A stretch of 64,000 nucleotides of DNA from the NCBI RefSeq assembly GCF_963678635.1, contig NC_087066.1, positions 64,114,282 through 64,178,281 on the forward strand, given 5' to 3'. Below the pieces are notes generated by a model, which saw only the letters and a list, made by a program, of their open reading frames with translations, made no database searches and was not told the DNA's origin. Shown here piece by piece: positions 32,930-44,099 of the stretch. A program made the translations under genes and the position numbers. The stretch is from Symsagittifera roscoffensis (Eukaryota; Xenacoelomorpha; Acoela; Convolutidae). Position 1 is the first letter of the stretch, and each line of letters starts with the position of its first letter.

Positions 32930-33590
32930 GACCATTGCGATCCGAAAAAGATAATTTGCGTTTTAGCGCGAACCAAAAATAGTAAGTTGCGATCATCGCG
33001 ACACAAAATAGGCAAGTTGCATTTTTACGAGACCGAAATGTTTTTAGTCAATTTGCGCGGCCCAAAAAAGATATGTTGCGACTTTGCGCAACTCAAAAAA
33101 GACATGCTACGACTTTGCGCTACAGAATTGTTTCTGCGACTTTGCTTGACCCAAAAAACATGTATTGCAATTTGTGCTTGTTAACAAAAATAGTTTTGCA
33201 ATTTTGTGCGACAAGCATGATTCTGAGCGACTTAAACTGCCCCAAAAAATGCCTGTTTTTATTACTTTGGGACCATGTGTAGGTATTTTTGTGGCGGTCC
33301 TGTATATGATCAGCAAATATTTTGATCTAGCTTACTGAACCTTAACACTACCTATAAACTGGATTTTTTTTGCATCTTTTACCTGTATTACGCTTTTACG
33401 AGTGAAAAAACCGACAAAAAATCGTTTACTAAACTGCTCGAATTTTTTTGCGCGACACATGTTTGGATTTTGCCCGACTCATGTTGCGAGTTTGCGCGAC
33501 CATTTTATGCAGCTACGTTGCGATTTTGGGAAACCAATAATGCGACTTTGCGCAACTCAAATTTCGGGTGGGGGTATGGAGTTTGGGTCG
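32930..33590 (+). repeat. degenerate minisatellite with TTGCGAC / GCGCGAC words
   Basis: Words of the type TTGCGACTTTGCGCAACTCA followed by A-runs recur about every 30-45 bp at 32930-33260 and again at 33450-33590, all in one orientation. Present in unit 2 (38460-38740, 38910-39060) and in its inner repeat. No coding meaning. Confidence 0.6.
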
Positions 33591-34115
33591 CGGAAAATCA
33601 ATTCGATCGCAACATAAATTGCAGATTTTGGCCCGGGAGATCAAAAAGATGGAAGATTAAATTAGATTGCCATAATATAAAATGAAACGTAAGGTAGAAG
33701 GCCATAAGACAGAAGTGTGTAGGGTAGATTGGAACAGAGTAGAATGATTTTTTAGAGATTTTTTTTGCTAGAATTGATTCGAAAAAGAACTCATTCAACT
33801 TTCTTAAACTGATTAATTGATTCTCATAAGTTTTTTATTCATTAATACAGCCATTGATCATTCTGATTTCCTCAACTGCAGCTTATATGACATAAGCAAG
33901 AAGATGGTAGAAAAAAACGAAAACTTTTTTGAAAGTCATTGGAAAAAAGTATTGGAGATTTTTAACTTACATTGAGAAGTTTCTCAAAAGTTGGGTAATT
34001 CGATACTATACGACTATACGACGGAGGTGGTTCTTTATTTTTTCGAAAGTTTCCTATTCCAATTTTCTAAAAAAAAAAACTGGTGCTATCGCTGCAAAAA
34101 TATTAGAATTTTTAG

Positions 34116-34385
34116 TCATGTACTGGTCCAACTACATAACAAATGAGTCCCACTATCATGCCTTGTCCCTACAAATTTACCCAATGCCATTCAACATCAA
34201 CCCAACAGACCATTCCTGGTTCGTGGACATAGGCGTGGATTTGTGCGACCCCGATGTGTCTGTTCATCAAGTGTGTAATGGACCCCTCATGTCCATGACT
34301 GAGTACTCTTTGTGGGTGGCGGGGGTCACTGCAAATGGCCGTATTATTTTTAGTTCAACAATTGGCGGTCTAGCTACTTCTTCAG
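34116..34385 (+). CDS. FN3 exon b1
   Basis: The acceptor is GAATTTTTAG and the donor TCAG|GTAGAT; phases 1 to 1; 90 codons. It begins MYWSNYITNESHYHALSL and contains WFVDIGVDLCDPDVSVHQVC and GPLMSMTEYSLWVAGVTANG. The last is the M-x-x-x-T-x-Y-x-L-x-V-x-G-V pattern of FN3 strands E-F, followed by a G strand (IIFSSTIGGLATS). It pairs with exon a as one FN3 domain. Two cysteines sit around DPDVSVHQV. The exon is repeated at 41486 and, truncated, at 39974. Confidence 0.8.
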
Positions 34386-34482
34386 GTAGATTTATTTAAA
34401 CAATTGAGAGAACTAATAAAGCCTTTCAAATTCCATCCATTAAAAATTTAAAGTTTAAAGTTACATGCTTCCATTTTTATAG

Positions 34483-34580
34483 AGAAAAGTTTGGAACCAG
34501 AGATTTGGAACAAAAGTCTGACTGCATTCACTGTGGTTTTCATACCGAACTTACCAGAAGAAGCATTGTTCCAAGTGCAG
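34483..34580 (+). CDS. FN3 exon c1 (N-terminal half)
   Basis: A 98-bp exon after ATTTTTATAG, ending CAG|GTTAGC, phase 1 to phase 0. It encodes KSLEPEIWNKSLTAFTVV and FIPNLPEEALFQVQ, the A-B strand half of an FN3 domain. It has the same length and phases as exon 5 (21310-21407). The required second half, a phase 0 to phase 1 exon, is not found before unit 2 begins or before the gap. This has consequences for splicing discussed under findings. Confidence 0.72.
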
Positions 34581-34629
34581 GTTAGCAATCTTATCTTTCA
34601 CAGAAAAACTTATAAATTATTGAGATGAC

Positions 34630-34884
34630 CAGCAGTGTGCCGAGGGGGAGGGAGGGGGGGGGGGGGATGACCGGTTCGCCCCTTTAATTCTGGTTGCCAA
34701 ATTTTTCCAAAGGTTCCCCAGAAAGCGGCGCGGAGAATTTTTGAAAAAATAAGGTCCTTATGGTATTTCGGAGAGCTTGGAATTGGAAAATCACATTGAC
34801 CGACCTAAAAAAATAGGTCCGCAAAATTTTTGAAATTTTTCGAAAAACCGCCCCCCCCTAGAAAAATTTCTGCGCACGCCACTG
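34630..34884. mobile_element. hAT-like MITE, family C, copy 1 (255 bp)
   Basis: A perfect 8-bp duplication GAGATGAC at 34622-34629 and 34885-34892 flanks CAGCAGTGTGCCGAGG...TCTGCGCACGCCACTG. It holds G- and C-runs near the ends. It inserted 42 bp after the donor of exon c1 and before the segmental duplication, since unit 2 has it too (42000-42255). Confidence 0.82.
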
Positions 34885-35021
34885 GAGATGACCTATAGTC
34901 TTTATAGCTAATAAGACAAAAAAGATTTCAATAGAGTTTGTGTTTGTTTTACTATCTCAATTTTTGTTCAACCAGCTGTTTATTTTTCTGTTGACACGTT
35001 TGGCGCCGTATCACGAAACTT

Positions 35022-35235
35022 CAGAGATATAAATTTCCGATTGAACTAATATATCAGTGAGCCTTTGTGTTAAAAATTAGTGACCAATCACATGGTTTGA
35101 CATTGATATAAATCGAAGATTGGAAACGATATAAAATTCCGATTGAACAAATATATCAGTGAGCCTTTGTGTTAAAAATTAGTGACTAATCACATGGTTT
35201 GACATTGATTTAAATCGAAGATTGGAAACAACATA
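35022..35235 (+). repeat. two tandem copies of a 102-bp sequence
   Basis: The stretch containing CCGATTGAAC, TATATCAGTGAGCCTTTGTG and TAAATCGAAGATTGGAAAC occurs twice at a spacing of 102 bp. It is repeated in unit 2 near 42408-42610. Confidence 0.75.
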
Positions 35236-35775
35236 ATTCTCTCCATAGTTGTTGAGTTTAGTTTAGTTTGCCCGCATTGAGTAATAATCCTTTGCAATAG
35301 TTTTCCGAGCCAAAAATTTCTAATCGATTACGGATGTAAAAAATTTTAGTTCATGAAAATGATTATAGTACCGTTAATATCATTTTTTGAAAAACAAACG
35401 TCCATATTATTAAATTTTAAACCGTTATAGTTGACAATAACCTATTTTTTGCCGAAATTTTACGATGAGTTTTCAATTTTTTTTAACAAATCGAAGCAAT
35501 AAAAACACAAAAAAAATGATTAGGGATAACATCCACGACTCACAGAAAGTCAATGCACAAAATCTAATTTAATAAGGCTATAATTTTTTGATACTAAAAT
35601 TAAATCCCCATTTACACCCAAGCCTTACAATTATCCCCCTCCCCGCAACGCTCATATTTTGATCATGAAAAAAGACAACGAAATTCCTTGAATGAAAAAG
35701 TAAACACTTTTTTACGAAGTTATCCAGAAACAATTGATAAATAGCGATCAAAAAGAGATGAAGCATCTATTATTA

Positions 35776-36728
35776 CCCGCAACCAGTTTCAAGCGTTAAT
35801 AATCGATTATATTACGATTTTAGTACCAGTCTTACTAAAATTGAGCAACAATCAATTTTAATCAATTAATAATCGATTATAATCTCTCTTTTTAAAATCA
35901 AATTATAATTAATTGTAATCCATTATAATCAATTATAATCGATTATTTATTCGCCTATTTTCTGATACAATTATCACCAATTATAATTGATTATATTCCA
36001 TTATTTTTATTCAAATTTCTAATTCATTAGTTTTACACAAAAATCCATTTAATCTTTTGTTTGTCCATTTTGTCTTCGAAGTTGTATCTAAATTGCTTAT
36101 ATTTTAAGCGTTTTGTAGACGTTGGTTCCTACGAAAAGTGAGAATATTTTTAAAAAGTTTTGCAGTCAATTCAAATATTCAAGGATTTTTTTTTTCATTT
36201 CTTCCCCATTAGAATTATTTTTTGATGCATATTTTAAGCTTTTTTAACCACCAAAACATTAGCAAATTTATTTAGTTTCATGATTGATTCGGAAGATTTG
36301 TTTTTAATCTACCATGGGAACCTTTCCACTAATATGAAAGGACATCTATGAAACTTTTGTTTCGTGAAAGAACTTTGTGTTCAGATGAGCCAAATTGTTC
36401 AAGAGATCTCTTTTCTAGAGATTTTCTTATTGACACAAAATTAATAACCCATAAGATATCATTCAAATATTGTTTTGAATTTACAAAATTTTGGCAAAAT
36501 AAGAGATTATAATTGATTATAATCGATTATAATTGATTTTAAGGGTTTTTTATAAGAACTATAATCAATTATAGTCGATTATGAGAGATTATAATCTCTT
36601 GGAAAATATCACGATTATAATCAATTCTAAATCCTTTAAACACCTAATTTTGGTAAATAAAATCAATTATAATTGTCATCAAAATAATCCGTTTTATTCG
36701 ATTACTTACGCCTAAACTTGGATGCGGG
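35776..36728. mobile_element. non-autonomous TIR element, CCCGCATCCA family, reverse copy (unit 1)
   Basis: 953 bp from CCCGCAACCAGTTTCAAGCG to ACTTGGATGCGGG, the reverse orientation of 17400-18333. It is full of TAATCGATTATAATTGATT variants. A TA is present on both sides (TTA|CCCGC, GCGGG|TAT), a possible TA target duplication. Confidence 0.68.
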
Positions 36729-37076
36729 TATCGACTTTAATGTATCAAATTGTGGTTTAAAAACGACATTGCATCCCATTGAAAACGGATTGAAATCAAT
36801 TTCTTATTGTTTTTTCTTGCATATTGAGACTAAAGAAAGCAGTAATTGATTCATATTAACGAAAATTTGATGCGGGTACCCACTGGTTGCCATTTTCATT
36901 ATTAGTAATCTTGTTAGTTTGAGTGTAATTAAACTTCGCAGTTTGAAGAACGAAGTACTTAGAAGACAAACTATGTTTTTTAATCGATTACAAAATTGTA
37001 TTTTACGTGTCAAGAAAAGTTTAAATTGGCTCTCAGTAGTATAGATATACGACACTGGGATCGAGGGGGGGGGGGG

Positions 37077-37596
37077 TGATCCCTACAGGGATCATTGGGT
37101 ATAGATTATACCTAATAATCCCTATGTAAATATTTATACCTAATGATCCCTATGTAAAATATTTACACCTTATGATCCCTAAGTATAAATTTCATAGCTA
37201 ATGATCCCTATATAAAAAAAAAATTTACAGAAAAATTTTTCACACAAAGTTTTCAAAATAAAAAGTTTTTTTTCAAAATTTTCTTTCATATTTTTTTCAA
37301 TTTTTTTTCAACCTACGTATAACTGATGATCCCTATATACACATTTTTTCCCTAAGTAAAACCAATGATCCCTATGTATAATTTTTTATAGCTAATGATC
37401 CCTATGTTAAATTTGATACCTAATGATCCCTATCTAAAATATTTATACCTAAGGATCCCTATGTAAAAATTTATACCTAATGATCCCTATGTAAAATTTT
37501 CATACCTAATGATCCCTATGTAAAAAAATATATACCTAAAGATCCCTATGTATAATTTTTATAGCTAATGATCCCTATGTAAAGATTTATACCTAG
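37077..37596 (+). repeat. 29-bp satellite array, unit 1 (short)
   Basis: The repeat core is TGATCCCTATGTAAA with a variable AT-rich remainder ending in TTATACCTAA or TTATAGCTAA, period about 28-29 bp. The array starts at the palindrome TGATCCCTACAGGGATCA (37077-37094) after a run of 12 G. It is broken by an AT-rich unrelated part at about 37210-37320 and runs directly into a C-rich MITE end at 37597. Confidence 0.88.
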
Positions 37597-37646
37597 TTTT
37601 TTTGGCGCTCCCACCGACCCCCCCCCCCCCCCCCTAAATCAGCTGG
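37597..37646. mobile_element. right end of a hAT-like MITE, junction between units 1 and 2
   Basis: TTTTTTTGGCGCTCCCACCG is followed by a long C-run and CCCTAAATCAGCTGGTGG, the right end of family A. It joins the satellite of unit 1 to the start of unit 2, so it marks the duplication breakpoint. Confidence 0.6.
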
Positions 37647-37805
37647 TGGTCTCATCAATTTTTTGCCAATCTCTAGAAACTCAGATCAATCGTTGGCTCG
37701 AAAAAACAGTCATAATACTATTGCTACATCTAGCATCTTTGGGGAACCCTTTCAGATTTTCAAGAAACGAAGAAACGCTATTGAAAAAATTCAATATTCC
37801 GATGA

Positions 37806-38087
37806 ATGGAAACTCCTAGGTCGACGTTTAAGAAAGTAACCACAAAAACAGTTGAAATTATCAACGTACAAAAATTGACGCTTAATTTAAAACCAGAGGT
37901 AAAAAGGACGCGCCTTGAAATTGGATGGAATGCGATACTTGACCATCTCCTCGAGAGTGGCTGGAAAAAAGTTTCTTTCGCAAACTGTTTTCTGAAGACC
38001 CACAAACGCAAAAAATCAGCGATCGAATTAGAAGCCTTAAGCGTGTTGTGGATTGTCGAACATAGCAAGAATTACTTCACAGCTTAA
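37806..38087 (+). pseudogene. Gypsy RNase H fragment, unit 2
   Basis: Open for 93 codons, including LDHLLESGWKKVSFANCFLK and AIELEALSVLWIVEHSKNYF, a partial Gypsy RNase H. Unit 1 carries the same fragment with a stop. It is only a piece of a domain, without the first catalytic D. Confidence 0.58.
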
Positions 38088-38153
38088 GATTTTAAGAGTT
38101 ATTTAATTTTCTTTCAAAAATCTCATCAAGGAGTTTTTATTTTGCAACAGCAG

Positions 38154-38321
38154 CCTTGCCAGTGGACTTCATCAGCAGTTCGTTCGAAGCCTCTTCTTAC
38201 ATGATTCGAGTGAACTTCGAGAATCTCCCTTTTGGGGACACTGATGAAATTGTAGAGTTCACAATTGTGGTTTCCGGGATGTCAGAAGGCACCAACATCA
38301 AAGCCAACAACGTGGTTAATG
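38154..38321 (+). CDS. FN3 exon a2 (duplicate of exon a1)
   Basis: The acceptor is TTTTGCAACAGCAG, the donor AATG|GTCCGT, phases 1 to 1. Its protein differs from a1 at a few positions: FGDTDE for FGNTDE and VVSGMSEG for VVAEMSEG. Both splice sites and the frame are intact, so it looks usable. Confidence 0.62.
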
Positions 38322-39081
38322 GTCCGTATTCATTTACAGACGTGTTTTTTGTGGTTCTATAAAAGTTTTTCAAGCGAACCTTCTTTTTTTCAAAATCGAG
38401 TCATACTTTTGTTAGCACATGGTCTTTCGGTTGGATTAGAGCTCTGACAGAGTTCTGGGACTAATTTTGCGACCATTGCGATCCGAAAAAGATAATTTGC
38501 GTTTTAGCGCGAACCAAAAATAGTATTTTGCGACCATCGCGACTCAAAATAGGCAAGTTGCATTTTTACGAGACCGAAATGTTTTTAGCTACGACTTTGC
38601 GCTACAGAATTGTTTCTGCGATTTTGCTTGACCCAAAAAACGTGTATTGCAATTTGTGCTTGTTAACAAAAATAGTTTTGCAATTTTGTGTGACAAACAT
38701 GTTTTTGAGTGACTTAAACTGCCCCAAAAAATGCCTGTTTTTATTACTTTGGGACCATGTGTAGGCCTTTTTGTGGCGGTCCTGTATATGATCAGCAAAT
38801 ATTTTGATCTAGCTTACTGAACCTTAACACTACCTATAAACTGGATTTTTTTTACAACTTTTACCTGCATTACGCTTTTACGAGTGAAAAATTCTATTAC
38901 TAAACTGCTCGAATTTTTTTGCGCGACACATGCTGGGATTTTGCCCGACTCATGTTGCCAGTTTGCGCGACCCATTTTATGCAGCTATTTTGCGATTTTG
39001 GGAAACCAATAATGCGACTTTGCCCAACTCAAATTTCGGGTGGGGGTATGGAGTTTGGGTCGCGGAAAATCAATTCGATCG

Positions 39082-39473
39082 TGAGTTATGTTGTTGAGGT
39101 TAACTCATAGAGTAATTTCGGATAGGGTACACCGTCTGCTAGTCACGCTATCTTATTTTCGGCCGGATATATTCGTGCAACTTCTTAGTCTAATACCGAT
39201 CCTAATCTTACTCTTATATCTACTAGTCTCAGGGTGTTTAACTAGTCTCTGCTAGGCTCAATAGATCTAAAGTATACTGGCTTATTGCGACTGCTGAAGT
39301 TCTCTTGGAGAGGTAACTAATTTCTTAGTTAAATTCAAATCTCTCTGGTGCTGAAATTACAAGTAATTTCAGCACTTACAAATAAGTGGGTTGTTAGTTG
39401 GATGGATTATGATTGGTTAATATTAAATATTTTACAGTGGTAAAATATCTAATTTATCCAATAATAAAATGTA
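39082..39473. mobile_element. insertion of about 390 bp, possibly a solo LTR, copy 1
   Basis: Present in unit 2 but absent from the matching place in unit 1 (after CAATTCGATCG at 33610). It begins TGAGTTATGTTGTTGAGG and ends near CCAATAATAAAATG. It contains a perfect hairpin GTGCTGAAATTAC-AA-GTAATTTCAGCAC at 39348-39375. Length, TG start and lack of coding sequence would suit a solo LTR. No target duplication was seen. Confidence 0.5.
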
Positions 39474-39973
39474 ATAAATTGCAGACTTTGGCCCGGGAGA
39501 TCAAAAAGATGGAAGACTAAATTAATTTGCCATAAAATAAAATGAAACGTAAGGTAGAAGGCCAAAAGGCAGAAGTGTGTAGGGTAGATTGGAACAGAGT
39601 AGAATGATTTTTTTATAGATTTTTTTTGCTAGAACTGATTCGAAAAAGAACTCATTCAACTTTCTTAAATTGAATAATTGATTCTCAAAAGTTTTTTATT
39701 CATTAATACAGCCGGTGATCATTTTGATTTCATCAACTGCAGCTTATAAGACATGAGCAAGAAGATGGTAGAAAAAACGAAAACTTTTTTGAAATTCATT
39801 GGAAAAAATTATTGGAGATTTTTTACTTACATTGAGAAATTTCTCAAAAGTTGAGTAATAAGATACTATACGACTATACGACGCAGGTGGTTCTTTATTA
39901 TTTCGGAAGTTTCCTATTCCAATTTTTTAAAAAAAAACTGGTGCTATCTCTGCAAAAATATTAGAATTTTTAG

Positions 39974-40074
39974 TTATGTACTGGTCCAACTACATAACAA
40001 CTGAATCCCACTATCATGCCTTGCCCCTACAAAGTTACCCAATGCCATTCAACATCGACCCAACAGACCAGTCC
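39974..40074 (+). pseudogene. truncated FN3 exon b (pseudo-exon)
   Basis: Has the same acceptor (ATTTTTAG) and the first about 100 bases of exon b, up to the codons for DPTDQS. Then it breaks into sequence matching 38571 onward, with a stop 8 codons later and no donor. This is a by-product of the inner tandem duplication. Confidence 0.8.
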
Positions 40075-40080
40075 TATTTG

Positions 40081-41590
40081 AGACCGAAATGTTTTTAGCT
40101 ACGACTTTGCGCTACAGAATTGTTTCTGCGATTTTGCTTGACCCAAAAAACGTGTATTGCAATTTGTGCTTGTTAACAAAAATAGTTTTGCAATTTTGTG
40201 TGACAAACATGTTTTTGAGTGACTTAAACTGCCCCAAAAAATGCCTGTTTTTATTACTTTGGGACCATGTGTAGGCCTTTTTGTGGCGGTCCTGTATATG
40301 ATCAGCAGATTTTTTGATCTAGCTTACTGAACCTTAACACTACCTATAAACTGGATTTTTTTACAACTTTTACCTGCATTACGCTTTTACGAGTGAAAAA
40401 TTCTATTACTAAACTGCTCGAATTTTTTTGCGCGACACATGCTGGGATTTTGCCCGACTCATGTTGCGAGTTTGCGCGATCCATTTTATGCAGCTATTTT
40501 GCGATTTTGGGAAACCAATAATGCGACTTTGCCCAACTCAAATTTCGGGTGGGGACATGGAGTTTGGGTCGCGGAAAATCAATTCGATTGTGAGTTATGT
40601 TGTTGAGGTTAACTCATAGAGTAATTTCGGATAGGGTACACCGTCTGCTCGTCGCGCTATCTTATTTTCGGCCGGATAGATTCGTGCAACTTCTTAGTCT
40701 AAAACCGATCCTAATCTTACTCTTATATCTACTAGTCTCAGGGTGTTTAACTAGTCTCTGCTAGGCTCAATAGATCTAAAGTATACTGGCTTATTGCGAC
40801 TGCTGAAGTTCTCTTGGAGAGGTAACTAATTTCTAAGTTAAATTCAAATCTCTCTGGTGCTGAAATTACAAGTAATTTCAGCACTTACAAATAAGTGGGT
40901 TGTTAGTTGGATGGATTATGATTGGTTAATATTAAATATTTTACAGTGGTAAAATATCTAATTTATCCAATAATAAAATGTAATAAATTGCGGACTTTGG
41001 CCCGGGAGATCAAAAAGATGGAAGACTAAATTAATTTGCCATAAAATAAAATGAAACGTAAGGTAGAAGGCCAAAAGGCAGAAGTGTGTAGGGTAGATTG
41101 GAACAGAGTAGAATGATTTTTTTATAGATTTTTTTTTGCTAGAACTGATTCGAAAAAGAACTCATTCAACTTTCTTATATTGAATAATTGATTCTCAAAA
41201 GTTTTTTATTCATTAATACAGCCGATGATCATTTTGATTTCATCAACTGCAGCTTATAAGACATGAGCAAGAAGATGGTAGAAAAAAAACGAAAACTTTT
41301 TTGAAATTCATTGGAAAAAATTATTGGATATTTTTAACTTACATTGAGAAGTTTCTCAAAAGTTGAGTAATAAGATACTATACGACTATACGACGCAGGT
41401 GGTTCTTTATTATTTCGGAAGTTTCCTATTCCAATTTTCTAAAAAAAAACTGGTGCTATCGCTGCAAAAATATTAGAATTTTTAGTTATGTACTGGTCCA
41501 ACTACATAACAACTGCATCCCACTATCATGCCTTGCCCCTACAAAGTTACCCAATGTCATTCAACATCGACCCAACAGACCAGTCCTGGT
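40081..41590 (+). repeat. inner tandem duplication in unit 2 (about 1.51 kb)
   Basis: AGACCGAAATGTTTTTAGC at 38571 recurs at 40081, and the match continues to the start of exon b (40071 equals about 41583). It includes the 390-bp insertion, now at about 40593-40983. The copies differ at few positions, so this is younger than the main duplication. Confidence 0.85.
40593..40983. mobile_element. insertion of about 390 bp, copy 2 (by duplication)
   Basis: The same sequence as 39082-39473 including the 13-bp-stem hairpin. Its second occurrence is explained by the inner tandem duplication and not by a second insertion. Confidence 0.55.
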
Positions 41591-41755
41591 TCGTGGACAT
41601 AGGCGTGGATTTGTGTGACCCCGATGTGTCTGTTCATCAAGTGTGTAATGGACCCCTAATGTCCATGACTGAGTACTCTTTGTGGGTGGCGGGGGTCACT
41701 GCAAATGGCCGTATTATTTTTAGTTCAACAATTGGCGGTCTAGCTACTTCTTCAG
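41486..41755 (+). CDS. FN3 exon b2 (duplicate of exon b1)
   Basis: The acceptor is GAATTTTTAG, the donor TCAG|GTAGAT, phases 1 to 1, fully open. Differences from b1 include TTASHYHALPLQSYPMSFN for TNESHYHALSLQIYPMPFN and DQSWF for DHSWF. The rest, with GPLMSMTEYSLWVAGVTANG, is identical. Confidence 0.76.
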
Positions 41756-41852
41756 GTAGATTTATTTAAACAATTGAGAGAACCAATAAAGCCTTTCAAG
41801 TTCCATCCATTAAAAATTTAAAGTTTAAAGTTACATGCTTCCATTTTTATAG

Positions 41853-41950
41853 AGAAAATTTTGGAACCAGAGATTTGGAACAAAAGTCTGACTGCATTGA
41901 CTGTGGTTTTCATACCGAACTTACCAGAAGAAGCATTGTTCCAAGTGCAG
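41853..41950 (+). CDS. FN3 exon c2 (duplicate of exon c1)
   Basis: 98 bp, phase 1 to 0, KILEPEIWNKSLTALTVV and then the same end as c1. It is the last recognisable exon of the plus-strand gene. The phase 0 partner exon is not found between here and the N gap. Confidence 0.7.
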
Positions 41951-41999
41951 GTTAGCAATCTTATCTTTCACGGAAAAACTTATAAATTATTGAGATGAC

Positions 42000-42255
42000 C
42001 AGCAGTGTGCCGAGGGGGAGGGAGGGGGGGGGGGGGATGACCGGTTCGCCCCTTTAATTCTGGTTGCCAAATTTTTCCAAAGGTTCCCCAGAAAGCGGCG
42101 CGGAGAATTTTTGAAAAAATAAGGTCCTTATGGTATTTCGGAGAGCTTGGAATTGGAAAATCACATTGACCGACCTAAAAAAATAGGTCCGCAAAATTTT
42201 TGAAATTTTTCGAAAAACCGCCCCCCCCCTAGAAAAATTTCTGCGCACGCCACTG
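42000..42255. mobile_element. hAT-like MITE, family C, copy 2 (by duplication)
   Basis: Same element and same GAGATGAC flanks (41992-41999 and 42256-42263) as 34630-34884. Confidence 0.8.
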
Positions 42256-43146
42256 GAGATGACCTATAGTCTTTATAGCTAATAAGACAAAAAAGATTTC
42301 AATAGAGTTTGTGTTTGTTTCACTATCTCAATTTTTGTTCAACCAGCTGTTTATTTTTCTGTTGACACGTTTGGCGCCGTATCACGAAACTTCAGAGATA
42401 TAAATTTCCGATTGAACTAATATATCAGTGAGCCTTTGTGTTAAAAATAAGTGACGAATCACATGGTTTGACATTGATATAAATCGAAGATTGGAAACGA
42501 TATAAAATTCCGATTGAACAAATATATCAGTGAGCCTTTGTGTTAAAAATTAGTGACTAATCACATGGTTTGACATTGATTTAAATCGAAGATTGGAAAC
42601 AACATAATTCTCTCCATAGTTGTTGAGTTTAGTTTAGTTTGCCCGCATTGAGTAATATTCCTTTGCAATAGTTTTCCGAGCCAAACATTTCTAATCGATT
42701 ACGGATGTAAAAAATTTTAGTTCATGAAAATGATTATAGTACCGTTAATATCATTTTTTGAAAAACAAACGTCCATATTATTAAATTTTAAACCGTTATA
42801 GTTGACAATAACCTATTTTTTGCCGAAATTTTACGATGAGTTTTCAATTTTTTTTAACAAATCGAAGCAATAAAAACACAAAAAAAATGATTAGGGATAA
42901 CATCCACGACTCCCAGAAAGTCAATGCACAAAATCTAATTTAATAAGGCTATAATTTTTTGATACTAAAATTAAATCCCCATTTACACCCAAGCCTTACA
43001 ATTATCCCCCTCCCCGCAACGCTCATATTTTGATCATGAAAAAAGACAACGAAATTCCTTGAATGAAAAAGTAAACACTTTTTTACGAAGTTATCCAGAA
43101 ACAATTGATAAATAGCGATCAAAAAGAGATGAAGCATCTATTATTA

Positions 43147-44099
43147 CCCGCAACCAGTTTCAAGCGTTAATAATCGATTATATTACGATTTTAGTACCAG
43201 TCTTACTAAAATTGAGCAACAATCAATTTTAATCAATTAATAATCGATTATAATCTCTCTTTTTAAAATCAAATTATAATTAATTGTAATCCATTATAAT
43301 CAATTATAATCGATTATTTATTCGCCTATTTTCTGATACAATTATCACCAATTATAATTGATTATATTCCATTATTTTTATTCAAATTTCTAATTCATTA
43401 GTTTTACACAAAAATCCATTTAATCTTTTGTTTGTCCATTTTGTCTTCGAAGTTGTATCTAAATTGCTTATATTTTAAGCGTTTTGTAGACGTTGGTTCC
43501 TATGAAAAGTGAGAATATTTTTAAAAAGTTTTGCAGTCAATTCAAATATTCAAGGATTTTTTTTTTCATTTCTTCCCCATTAGAATTATTTTTTGATGCA
43601 TATTTTAAGCTTTTTTAACCACCAAAACATTAGCAAATTTATTTAGTTTCATGATTGATTCGGAAGATTTGTTTTTAATCTACCATGGGAACCTTTCCAC
43701 TAATATGAAAGGACATCTATGAAACTTTTGTTTCGTGAAAGAACTTTGTGTTCAGATGAGCCAAATTGTTCAAGAGATCTCTTTTCTAGAGATTTTCTTA
43801 TTGACACAAAATTAATAACCCATAAGATATCATTCAAATATTGTTTTGAATTTACAAAATTTTGGCAAAATAAGAGATTATAATTGATTATAATCGATTA
43901 TAATTGATTTTAAGGGTTTTTTATAAGAACTATAATCAATTATAGTCGATTATGAGAGATTATAATCTCTTGGAAAATATCACGATTATAATCAATTCTA
44001 AATCCTTTAAACACCTAATTTTGGTAAATAAAATCAATTATAATTGTCATCAAAATAATCCGTTTTATTCGATTACTTACGCCTAAACTTGGATGCGGG
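43147..44099. mobile_element. non-autonomous TIR element, CCCGCATCCA family, reverse copy (unit 2)
   Basis: 953 bp, the same length as 35776-36728, with almost no differences seen. Confidence 0.68.

Larger units (their letters stand above)
32092..37596 (+). repeat. segmental duplication, unit 1 (about 5.5 kb)
   Basis: Extends from the MITE right end through an RNase H fragment, FN3 exons a, b and c, a MITE, a 953-bp TIR element and the start of a 29-bp satellite. The same order follows immediately at 37634-44960 with very high similarity by eye. GGTGGTCTCATCAATTTT is at 32101 and 37645. Confidence 0.88.

Noticed and set aside
34630-34884. A member of the CAGGGGCGG MITE family
   Set aside because: The ends (CAGCAGTGTGCC and ACGCCACTG) differ and the interior is distinct, so I treat it as a separate hAT-like family.
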